From an uncultured Phycisphaerales bacterium (lineage in GTDB: Bacteria; Planctomycetota; Phycisphaerae; Phycisphaerales; UBA1924), in contig CALFMQ010000479.1 in assembly GCA_937879825.1 (NCBI GenBank), positions 1 through 18,612 of the forward strand: 18,612 nt of DNA. The letters run 5' to 3'. How positions within the stretch are numbered: position 1 is the first letter of the stretch; each line of letters begins with the position of its first letter. The notes under the pieces were generated by a model. That model was not told where the DNA came from. It did no database searches and saw only the letters and a program-made list of their open reading frames with translations. Positions 1-6,902 of the stretch are shown here, piece after piece. The position numbers and the translations under genes are program-made.

Positions 1-1
1 C

Positions 2-301
2 AAGACATCGCTCGATGAACTGCCAAACCTCTGGAACGTGCTCAAGGGCGACATGGCCCTCGTCGGCCCGCGCCCCGAAATTCCCGAGATGATCCCGTAC
101 TACCGCGGCGAGATGCTCAAGAGGTTCTCCGTCAAGCCGGGCCTGACGAGTCTCGCCCACTGCTCGGGGCGCGCCAACCTCACGTTCCTCGACTCCATCT
201 CGTACGATGTCGATTATGTGAACAAGCGCTCGTTCGCGCTGGATATCAAAATCATCTGGCGCACCGCGCTGGCGGTTCTGAAGCGTGACGGCGCATTCTG
301 A
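2..301 (+). CDS. Initiating sugar-phosphate transferase, C-terminal part (WbaP/WcaJ-type bacterial sugar transferase), 5' truncated
   Basis: The reading frame is open from the left edge, and 99 residues are visible before TGA. It shows the conserved C-terminal core of polyprenyl-phosphate hexose-1-phosphate transferases: T-S-L-D-E-L-P-N-L-W-N at the start, then LKGDMALVGPRPE, KPGLT, and the terminal pattern with DYV, S-x-x-x-D and a final T-x-x-x-V-L. In the family this enzyme transfers a sugar-1-phosphate from a nucleotide sugar to undecaprenyl phosphate at the inner membrane, the first committed step of repeat-unit assembly. The N-terminal membrane part lies outside the window, so WbaP-like five-helix and short PglC-like forms cannot be told apart, and neither can the donor sugar. 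Its position at the head of epimerase, glycosyltransferase and export genes fits the role. Confidence 0.93.
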   Translation, partial: KTSLDELPNLWNVLKGDMALVGPRPEIPEMIPYYRGEMLKRFSVKPGLTSLAHCSGRANLTFLDSISYDVDYVNKRSFALDIKIIWRTALAVLKRDGAF

Positions 302-351
302 CTCGATTGATCATTGACCCCCCGGCGCCGCGTCGACGGGACGGATGCAAC

Positions 352-357
352 GGAGGG
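352..357 (+). promoter_or_regulatory. Ribosome binding site GGAGGG deciding the GTG start at 365
   Basis: GGAGGG lies 7 bases before GTG at 365. The frame is open further upstream to a TTG at 314, but that codon has no such site and would add residues before the normal start of the Rossmann fold. The 63-base gap between the sugar transferase stop and this start shows no clear promoter or terminator. Confidence 0.7.
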
Positions 358-364
358 AACCCGA

Positions 365-1378
365 GTGTATATCCCGCGCTTCGCCGACGATGATGCGCTC
401 CGCAAGCGCCTGACAGGAAAGCGGGTGCTGGTCGCCGGGGCCGACGGCTTCCTCGGCGCCAACTGCGCCTACGCCCTGCACGCCATGGGCGCCGAGGTCG
501 GGCTGGTGACCAGGCAGGAGCGCCCCCGCGCCGAGATCCCCGCCAAGGTCCATCGGGGCGACCTCCTCGATCGCGCCTTCGCCGAACGCATCGTCGAGGG
601 CTACGAGGTGGTCTACGACTTCCTCGGATTCCCCCGCGTGCTGCCCAGCACGCCCGAGCCCTCCGAGGACATCGACGACGAGTTCCGACCCCACACCAAC
701 CTCTTCCTCGCGTGCGGGAGCGCCAAGTCGAACCCGCTCATGATTCATACCAGCACGCGCCTCGTCTACGGCACGCCGCGATACCTCCCCGTCGATGAGG
801 ATCACCCCGCGCTGGCGAGCTCGATCTACGGCGTGCACAAACTCGCCATCGAGAACTACCTGCGTGTGTTCCGCCAGTCCATGGCGCTCAGGTCCGTGAT
901 CGTCCGCTTGTCGAGCCCCTTCGGCCCCAACAACAACGCCTCGCGCGAGGCCTTCGGCATCCTCAACCTCTTCATGTCGCTCGCGCTCTCGGGCGAACCG
1001 ATCACGGTCTACGGCGAGGGCGATCAGGAACGCGATTACATCTTCGTCGACGACGCGATGCACGCCTACCTCTGGGCCGCCGTAACGAAAGAATGCGAGA
1101 ACGAAACGCTCAACCTCGGCGGCGAGGAGGGCGTCTCCATCGCCCGCGCCGCCGAAACGGTCGCGCGTCTTGCCGGCGGCGAGGTCCGTCACGTCCCCTG
1201 GCCCAAGGAGGCCAAGTCCGTCGAGACCGGGTCGTTCGTGTCCGATCTGTCCAAGTGCCGCTCCCTCCTGCCCCTGCGCCCGCAGCTGTCATTCGAGGAA
1301 GGAATCCGCAGCACACTGAGCCACATCACAGGGCGCGACCCCTCATCATTCTCGAACGATCGGGTCGGGCGTGCCTAG
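365..1378 (+). CDS. NAD-dependent epimerase/dehydratase (extended SDR), first of a tandem pair
   Basis: A 337-residue cytoplasmic nucleotide-sugar enzyme of the extended short-chain dehydrogenase family, close to the usual family length. The NAD(P)-binding glycine motif GADGFLG is at residues 25-31, the catalytic-strand motif HTSTRLVYG at about 128-136, and the YxxxK pair is Y155/K159 in SIYGVHK. A substrate-side RDYIFVDD motif follows, typical of UDP-glucose 4-epimerase-like and GDP/dTDP-sugar dehydratase-like members. It therefore probably converts a nucleotide sugar for the repeat unit; the exact substrate cannot be read from the sequence. The GTG start is chosen from the upstream ribosome binding site. 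Its stop overlaps the start of the next SDR gene by 8 bases, implying coupled translation. Confidence 0.88.
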   Translation: MYIPRFADDDALRKRLTGKRVLVAGADGFLGANCAYALHAMGAEVGLVTRQERPRAEIPAKVHRGDLLDRAFAERIVEGYEVVYDFLGFPRVLPSTPEPSEDIDDEFRPHTNLFLACGSAKSNPLMIHTSTRLVYGTPRYLPVDEDHPALASSIYGVHKLAIENYLRVFRQSMALRSVIVRLSSPFGPNNNASREAFGILNLFMSLALSGEPITVYGEGDQERDYIFVDDAMHAYLWAAVTKECENETLNLGGEEGVSIARAAETVARLAGGEVRHVPWPKEAKSVETGSFVSDLSKCRSLLPLRPQLSFEEGIRSTLSHITGRDPSSFSNDRVGRA

Positions 1379-2396
1379 CAGCCCCAGCGAGGCAGATCCC
1401 TCCCGACGCGTCCGCCCGGTCCGAGGCACGCGCGTGCTGATCACGGGCGCCGCCGGCTTCCTCGGTTCTCACCTCGCCCGCGCGCTCACCGGGCGCGGCG
1501 CGATCGTCGGCGCGATGTCCCGTTCGCGGACCCGCCTCGAGGCGCTGCACCCCGAACTCGCCATCGAGCGCATCGAATGCGACCTCACGCAGCGCGACGA
1601 GGTGCGCGCGCGCATCGAAGAGTTCGCGCCCGAAGTCATCTTCCACTACGCGTCCGAACCCGACGCCGAGGAGTCCTTCGACCACACCCGCCGGTGCATC
1701 CAGACGAATCTGCTGGCGACCGTCAACGTCCTCGAAGCATTCGCGGGCAGCGGCGGGCTGCTCGTCTACGGCGACTCCGCCAAGGTTTACGGCAACGCGC
1801 CGTGGCCGGATCCCGCCTCCGCGTTCGATCGCCACATCGAACCCAACAGCTCGTACGCCGTCACCAAGGCCGCGGGCTGGATGATGTGCCGGTGCCACAG
1901 CGCGCTCCACGGCTTCAAGACCGTCTCGCTGCGGCCCACGCTGATCTACGGCCCCGGACAACCGCGGAACCTGATCCGGTATGTCATCGAGCGCGCATGC
2001 GCCGGCGACGAAACCATCACGCTCTCCGGCGGCGACCAGACCCGTGATCCGCTCTTCATCGACGACGCGATCGACGCGGCCGTACGCGTCCTCGAACGAG
2101 GCGATGCGCTCTCGGGCCAGGCGATCACCATCGGCGGCGGACAGGAGATGTCGGTCCTCGAGATCGCCCGGCTCATCGTCGAGCTCTGCGGGTCCAATGC
2201 CGCCGTGCGACCGGGTCCGGAAATGGCACGCCCCACCGAGGTGTGGCGGATCGCTTCCGATAATCGAAAGGCCGAACAATCCCTTCAATGGTTCGTAAAC
2301 ACTCCTTTTCGGGAAGGTCTCGCTCGCACCATTCGCGATCATTTGGGAGAATGTCCAGCGACTCTGAGCTCAACCACCAGGAGGCGGACCACATGA
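1371..2396 (+). CDS. NAD-dependent epimerase/dehydratase (extended SDR), second of a tandem pair
   Basis: A 341-residue extended SDR. The glycine motif GAAGFLG is at residues 26-32, VYGDSAKVYG at about 132-141, and the catalytic pair is Y162/K166 in SSYAVTK. The pattern RDPLFIDD follows, corresponding to the substrate-loop motif of UDP-glucose epimerase and GDP-mannose dehydratase relatives. It most likely acts on the same or a linked nucleotide sugar as its neighbour. The two proteins are clearly diverged, so this is not a recent duplication. The GTG start overlaps the previous stop by 8 bases and has no obvious Shine-Dalgarno; an in-frame GTG at 1434 is possible but would begin right at the Rossmann strand. 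The stop overlaps the ATG of the next gene as ATGA. Confidence 0.87.
   Translation: MPSSPSEADPSRRVRPVRGTRVLITGAAGFLGSHLARALTGRGAIVGAMSRSRTRLEALHPELAIERIECDLTQRDEVRARIEEFAPEVIFHYASEPDAEESFDHTRRCIQTNLLATVNVLEAFAGSGGLLVYGDSAKVYGNAPWPDPASAFDRHIEPNSSYAVTKAAGWMMCRCHSALHGFKTVSLRPTLIYGPGQPRNLIRYVIERACAGDETITLSGGDQTRDPLFIDDAIDAAVRVLERGDALSGQAITIGGGQEMSVLEIARLIVELCGSNAAVRPGPEMARPTEVWRIASDNRKAEQSLQWFVNTPFREGLARTIRDHLGECPATLSSTTRRRTT
2379..2384 (+). promoter_or_regulatory. Ribosome binding site AGGAGG for the lipoprotein gene
   Basis: A perfect AGGAGG lies 8 bases before ATG at 2393, inside the 3' end of the second epimerase gene. It fixes the start immediately before a lipoprotein signal peptide. The frame is open upstream to 2288, but that extension would bury the signal peptide. 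Confidence 0.75.
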
Positions 2397-4087
2397 CATC
2401 TTGGACACGCGCATGGGCCCTTCGAGGGACGGCACTGTTATTCCTTGCCGGGTGCGGGAGCAACACCTTTGTCTGGGCCAACGAGCCCGACTCCGACCGC
2501 TTCCCCCTCCAGGGACCCTCCACGACCGTAGAACGCCACCCCGGAGACCCGCTGTTCGGCATCTCCACCTTCCCCTACGACTTCACGCAGGCCGCGCTCG
2601 ACAAGACCATGGAACTGGCCACCGACAAGAGCCAGGTCTTCACCGTGCAGCGCGACGACGGGATCCCCTGGCGCGAGGCGCTCGCCAACAGCCCCATGCC
2701 CGCGAGCGTCATGCAGAAGTGGGCATCATTCAAGAACGAGCAGCCCGACGGGATGCCCCTCTACCTCGCGATCGCGCCGCTCGACTTCGACCGCAAGAAC
2801 CTCGCCGGCGCGGTCGAGGGCTCCTCCGTGCCGTCATCAATCCAGGGCGCCGCCTTCGACTCCAACGCCGTCAAGACCGCCTACCTGAACTATGTGCGCG
2901 CCGCCGTCGATTACTTCCACCCCGCCTACATCAACATCGGTGTCGAAGCCGGTGAGCTAGCGCACCGCAACCCCAGCAAGTGGCCCGCCTTCGAGCGGCT
3001 CATCGTCCATGTCACCGAGAACATCAAGCAGGACCACCCCGATCTCATGGTCGGAATCTCGTGGGGTCTGTAATCGCTCACCGAGCCCGATGTCGCCGAG
3101 CGCTCCCGCTCCCTCATCGACCGCCTCGATTTCGTCGGCATCAGCTTCTATCCCTACATGAGCAACTTCCACGAGAAGTTCGGGTGCGCACCCCTCCCCG
3201 CGCCGCCGCAGGAATGGCGCGGCCCCCTGAACTGGCTCCGGGAATACACCAACAAGCCGATCGCGATCTGCGAGACGGGATACAACTCGGAGGACGAGTC
3301 GCTCCCCGCGTATTCGATCAGTCTCAAGGGCTCCGAACAGAACCAGATGGAGTTCATGAAGGACCTGGCCCGCATCGCGCGCCGCGACGATTACCTCTTC
3401 GTCGTCTGGTACTTCGGCGTCGATATCACGCGCCTCCTCGCCCAACTCCCCGACGGCGGGTCGCAGGCCAAGCTCTGGCGCGAGAACGGCCTCTTCGATA
3501 AAGACCTCAACCCCAAGCCCGCGTGGAACACTTGGAACGAGGTGCTCGCCGGTCAGTACACCGCCGATGAAATCCTCCAGCCCGCCGGCTCCGAGAGCGT
3601 CGCCGAGGCGGCGCTCACTACCGTGGCGCGCGTCGGGTTCTCCGCCAACTCCGACCTCTTCCAGACCGACACAAACAACACCGTCCGCCTCGTCGATGAC
3701 GCCTCCGCAGGCCAGGCGATGCGCTGGGAGTTCCGCTATCGCTACGGCAGCAACGACTGGAAGTGGGCCTCGCGCAGAATCGATCGCGGATCCGCCGCCG
3801 AGGCCACCAAGATGCGCTTCCGCGTCAAAGCAACCAGCGGCGGCGGCATCGTCGTGCAACTCAAGGAAGGCAACGGCGAGTCATTCTTCCAGGCCATCCA
3901 GCCGACCGACAACTGGCAGACCGTCACCATCGACCTCGACTCCATGAGCGTCGATCAGAGCACCCGCAAGGACGGCGAGCTGCAGGCCGGCAAGATCGTC
4001 GAGATCGTGCTCGCCGACGGCGGCGCCGCCCAGGGCGCCTCGGGCGAACGCACAATCTGGTTCGCGGACTGGGAATTCGTCAAGTAA
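2393..4087 (+). pseudogene. Lipoprotein glycoside hydrolase (clan GH-A-like TIM barrel plus C-terminal carbohydrate-binding-like domain), interrupted by in-frame TAA
   Basis: The frame runs 564 codons, with codon 227 being TAA (3071-3073). Residues 1-21 form a lipoprotein signal peptide ending in lipobox LAGC (Cys21). Residues from about 55 to 386 look like a clan GH-A (beta/alpha)8 barrel resembling GH53/GH5 relatives: the probable acid/base E185 is in NIGVEAGEL and the probable nucleophile E294 is in IAICETGYNSE. Residues from about 405 to 564 look like a beta-sandwich carbohydrate-binding domain. Both halves keep full coding character and the same frame on each side of the stop, so the lesion is one base change (for example CAA to TAA), a sequencing error, or a read-through site. 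The downstream part has no good restart: the first ATG (3158) lacks a Shine-Dalgarno, and restarting there would lose E185. An intact version would probably be an envelope-anchored hydrolase trimming the locus polysaccharide, as PslG does in the Psl system; the exact family is uncertain. Confidence 0.75.
3071..3073 (+). other. In-frame TAA stop inside the glycoside hydrolase gene
   Basis: TAA follows the codons for ISWGL and is followed in the same frame by SLTEPDVAERS and the rest of the barrel. The reading frame is unchanged on both sides, so this is a substitution and not an indel. A single C-to-T change from the glutamine codon CAA is the simplest origin. Confidence 0.85.
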
Positions 4088-4123
4088 AGGCACATCGCGC
4101 ACACGAGGCAGTGAACCAAAGAG

Positions 4124-4945
4124 ATGGCATCGAAGGAACGAATAGGTGAAGCGGTGGTGCGTCTCGGTCTTGCCTCGCAAGACTCGGTCGCTTCCGCGCT
4201 CGAGCACCAGCAATCGCGCGAGAAGAACGGCGCCGCCCACGTGCCCCTCGGCGCATTGCTCATCGAGATGGGCCTGCTCGCCCCCGCGCAACTCGTCGGC
4301 GTGCTGGAAGACCGCGGGCTCCAGGGCTTCCAACTCTCAGAAGACGCTGTCCGCTTGGCCGCGAGTTTCCCCCGCACCATGGCCGACACCGATCGCGTCA
4401 TCATGTTCGCCAGCGCCACCTCCGGGCCCGAGTCCGCATCCATCGCCGCGCAGACCGCGCTGGCCCTCGCGCTGATGGGCGAGGGCCCGCTGCTACTCAT
4501 CGACGCCGATCTGAGAGAACCAACACTCCACGATCGCTTCGGCCTGCCCGCGACGCCCGGTCTCGTCGAACTCATCGACGGATCGGCCTCATCCGAACAG
4601 GCCATCCGCCCCAGCGGCCTGCCCGAACTCAAAATCCTCACCGCCGGCAGCGCCAAGGGCGACCTGCTCGTGCGCCTGCTTTCTGAACGATGCGAAGCGC
4701 TCGTGAATGAGTTCCGCGCCTCCTACCGGTACGTGATCCTCACCGCGCCCGCCGTACTCGAATACCCAGAGCCCATCCTGCTCGGCTCGCGCGCCGACGG
4801 CGCCATCCTCGTCGTCCGCGCCGAACGTGAGGGCATGTGTGAAGTCAACGACGCCTGCCGCATGCTCCGCGGCCTCAAGGCCAAGATCCACGGCACCGTT
4901 CTGGCGCAACCCGCCAAACGAAAGGCAGGGGGGCGGCGCAAGTGA
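4124..4945 (+). CDS. CpsD/Wzc-like P-loop protein with N-terminal MshEN-type repeats and degenerate nucleotide-binding motifs
   Basis: A 273-residue soluble protein. Residues 6-29 and 41-64 are two copies of the MshEN / type II secretion ATPase N-terminal pattern (RIGEAVVRLGLASQDSVASA, then PLGALLIEMGLLAPAQL); in MshE-type proteins such tandem motifs bind cyclic-di-GMP. Residues from about 90 to 262 match the bacterial tyrosine-kinase / ParA-MinD-like fold, with an intact Walker A'-like LLLIDADLREPTLHDRFGL at 123-141. The Walker A position reads SGPESAS (100-106), without the lysine and serine/threonine of GEGKST. The Walker B position reads VILTAPAVL (204-212), with Thr where the family has Asp. 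The C-terminus is basic (KRKAGGRRK) and has no tyrosine cluster. It is thus probably a pseudokinase partner or regulator of the Wzz-like protein encoded downstream. The ATG start has only a weak ribosome site but preserves the first repeat. The next gene overlaps as GTGA. Confidence 0.8.
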   Translation: MASKERIGEAVVRLGLASQDSVASALEHQQSREKNGAAHVPLGALLIEMGLLAPAQLVGVLEDRGLQGFQLSEDAVRLAASFPRTMADTDRVIMFASATSGPESASIAAQTALALALMGEGPLLLIDADLREPTLHDRFGLPATPGLVELIDGSASSEQAIRPSGLPELKILTAGSAKGDLLVRLLSERCEALVNEFRASYRYVILTAPAVLEYPEPILLGSRADGAILVVRAEREGMCEVNDACRMLRGLKAKIHGTVLAQPAKRKAGGRRK

Positions 4946-6138
4946 CCGCCACGCCCATCACCATGTTCGAACGCGCCGCCATCGAGCACGAGCAAGCCGC
5001 GACCCGCTCCAAGCGACCCGTCGTCGTGCACCTCCTCCACACCGTCGCCTACGGCGGCATCGAGACCATCCTCATCAACTGGTTCGGCTCCGTGGACCCG
5101 GCCCGCGTCGATCTCCACCTCGTCGTCTTCGCGAATCCCAGCGCCAGCGAGGACGCATTCGTGAAAGAGGCGGCCAAACGCGGAATCAAGGTCCGCAAAA
5201 TCCCGTGGTCCCGCCGCAAGCCGATCTTCAAGTCGGCCCGCGCCCTCGCACCGATCCTGCGCGAACTCAACGCCGACATCGTTCACGCGCACAATGTCTA
5301 CGCCGAAGTCGTCGCCTACATCGCCGCGCGAAGAACCGGCGCCAAAGTGATGAACACGCTCTATGTCTGGGCGGACTTCGGCTGGAAGCGCAACATCCAG
5401 CAGTGGATTTCGGCCCGCCTGATCCGCCGCTTCGATCTGGTGACCTCGCAGTGCCCCCAGACCATGAACGAGACCATCCGCCGGGGCGTGCCCGCATCCA
5501 AGCAGAAAGTCCTCATCTCCGGCATCAGGCCCCTGAGCGAGCGCATGGACCCCCAGACCCGCCGGTCCCGCCGCGCCGAGATGGGAATGCACGACGACGA
5601 CTTCGTCCTCGTTAATGTCGCCCGCCTGTACCCCGAAAAGGCGCAGGACCTCCTGCTCCGCGCATTCAAGCGCATCCATGAGCAGCGTCCGCAAACGCAG
5701 CTCCGCATCCTCGGGATCGGCCCGCTCGATGCCGAACTCCGCGCCATCGCCGCGAGTCTGGGCCTCGACAACCGCGTGCAGTTCATGGGATTCGCCGAAG
5801 ACCTCCCGTCCATCCTGCAATGCTGCGACATGATGATCCACCCGTCGCACGCCGAGGGCGTCCCCCTCTCGATCTGCGAGGGCATGCGCGCCGGGCTCCC
5901 CATCCTCGCCACGCGCGTCGGCGGCGTGCCCGACATGATCACCGACGACCGCTCCGGCCGCCTCATCCCTCCAAACGATGAGAGCAACCTTGCCGAGACC
6001 GCCGTGGCGCTGATCGACGATGAGACGACCCGCAAGCGCCTCGGCGAGGGCGCCCGCAGATTCATCGAGGAGGAGTACTCGCTCGAAGTCGCCGCCGATG
6101 GCCTGATGCGCACGTACGAGGAGCTCGCCGCGCGATGA
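4942..6138 (+). CDS. Glycosyltransferase family 4 (GT-B fold)
   Basis: A 398-residue cytoplasmic or membrane-associated glycosyltransferase of normal GT4 length. The N-terminal Rossmann domain carries the glycine-rich loop AYGGIET (about 36-42) and ADIVHAHN (111-118). The C-terminal domain shows NVARLYPEKAQDLLLRAF (about 225-242), MGFAEDLPSIL and the donor-binding EX7E motif with E305 and E313 in HAEGVPLSICEGM, followed by GLPILATRVGGVPDMI. GT4 enzymes are retaining and transfer a sugar from a nucleotide donor; here the acceptor is probably the lipid-linked repeat unit. The start GTG at 4942 overlaps the upstream TGA. No membrane helix is visible. The sugar specificity cannot be read. Confidence 0.93.
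   Translation: MTATPITMFERAAIEHEQAATRSKRPVVVHLLHTVAYGGIETILINWFGSVDPARVDLHLVVFANPSASEDAFVKEAAKRGIKVRKIPWSRRKPIFKSARALAPILRELNADIVHAHNVYAEVVAYIAARRTGAKVMNTLYVWADFGWKRNIQQWISARLIRRFDLVTSQCPQTMNETIRRGVPASKQKVLISGIRPLSERMDPQTRRSRRAEMGMHDDDFVLVNVARLYPEKAQDLLLRAFKRIHEQRPQTQLRILGIGPLDAELRAIAASLGLDNRVQFMGFAEDLPSILQCCDMMIHPSHAEGVPLSICEGMRAGLPILATRVGGVPDMITDDRSGRLIPPNDESNLAETAVALIDDETTRKRLGEGARRFIEEEYSLEVAADGLMRTYEELAAR
6118..6123 (+). promoter_or_regulatory. Ribosome binding site GAGGAG for the export lipoprotein gene
   Basis: GAGGAG lies 11 bases before ATG at 6135, inside the 3' end of the GT4 gene. With the 4-base ATGA overlap it indicates coupled translation. Confidence 0.5.
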
Positions 6139-6902
6139 GCACACGCCCGCAACGAATCCCGTCCCTGGTCGCCCGCGTGGCCGCCGCCGCGGCCCTCACC
6201 GCCGGCGCATGGCTCGCCGGGTGCACCTCCGGCGCCAAGCAGGCCGATATCGACGCCGCCCGCGCCAACGCGGTCGAAGCCGCCCGCGCCGACGCCGCCG
6301 ACCCCGCCTACATCCTTGAACCGGGCGACGAACTCGCCATCCGGTTCTTCTACAACGAAGAACTCGACGCGCAGGTCATCATCCGCCCCGACGGTTCGGT
6401 CGCGCTCTCCCTCATCGGAGAAGTCCAGGCCGCCGGCCGCTCCATCCCAGAACTCAGCGCCACACTCCGCGAGCAGTACGAACCATTCGTCCGACTCCCC
6501 GATGTCACCGTCAACGTCCTGACCTTCGGCTCGCGCGTCGCCTATGTCGGCGGCGAGGTCCGCAGGCCCGGCGTCGTCGGAATCACGCCCCGCATGACCG
6601 TCCTGCAATGCGTCATGGCCGCCGGCGGCGCAACCGACGCCGGCGACTTCAAGAAGATCGTCGTCGTCCGCGATCAGGGCACGCAGGAGCCGCTCATCAT
6701 GATGCTCGACCTCGATCAGGGCATCGAGAAACTGGCATCCATGAACGACCTGACCCTCCACTCGCGCGACATCGTCTTCGTCCCCAAGACCGGGATCGCC
6801 CGCGCCAACCAGTTCGTCCGCGAGTACATCCGCGACCTTCTCCCCATCCAGTCGAGTTTCAACCTCCAGTACCAGTTCACCAACTTCGCATCACTCCCAT
6901 GA
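6135..6902 (+). CDS. Polysaccharide export outer-membrane lipoprotein (Wza family, short form)
   Basis: A 255-residue lipoprotein. The signal peptide (1-29) ends in LAGC with Cys30. An Ala-rich linker (about 35-55) follows. Next is the polysaccharide-export domain beginning YILEPGDELAIRFFYNEELD, with RPDGSVALSLIGEV in its core (about 58-135). A single SLBB-type segment contains AYVGGEVRRPGVVGI and MAAGGATDAGDF (about 136-185). The tail FVREYIRDLLPI with an aromatic end resembles the amphipathic C-terminal helix by which Wza oligomers cross the outer membrane. Wza of Escherichia coli is about 380 residues and has more SLBB-type repeats, so this is a compact version. It should form the outer-membrane channel together with the Wzz-like protein, whose ATG overlaps its stop as ATGA. 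Confidence 0.92.
   Translation: MSTRPQRIPSLVARVAAAAALTAGAWLAGCTSGAKQADIDAARANAVEAARADAADPAYILEPGDELAIRFFYNEELDAQVIIRPDGSVALSLIGEVQAAGRSIPELSATLREQYEPFVRLPDVTVNVLTFGSRVAYVGGEVRRPGVVGITPRMTVLQCVMAAGGATDAGDFKKIVVVRDQGTQEPLIMMLDLDQGIEKLASMNDLTLHSRDIVFVPKTGIARANQFVREYIRDLLPIQSSFNLQYQFTNFASLP

Noticed and set aside
314..364. TTG start at 314 for the first epimerase
   Set aside because: The GGAGGG site 7 bases before GTG 365 and the family's normal N-terminus favour the later start.
3071..3073. Recoded stop (selenocysteine or pyrrolysine) in the glycoside hydrolase
   Set aside because: Those residues use TGA and TAG, not TAA, and no metal-type or redox motif surrounds the site.
3158..4087. The downstream half of the glycoside hydrolase as an independent gene starting at ATG 3158
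   Set aside because: No Shine-Dalgarno, no signal peptide, a start inside the barrel, and perfect frame continuity with the upstream half.
4723..6144. Long minus-strand open frame (473 codons) opposite the GT4 gene
   Set aside because: It mirrors the real gene in GC-rich DNA, its protein is a low-information run of D/E/G/V/A residues with no motif, and it lies opposite a clear GT4 enzyme.
5361..6761. Minus-strand open frame of 466 codons opposite the GT4 and Wza-like genes
   Set aside because: Same kind of antisense shadow; no start signal or recognisable protein pattern.
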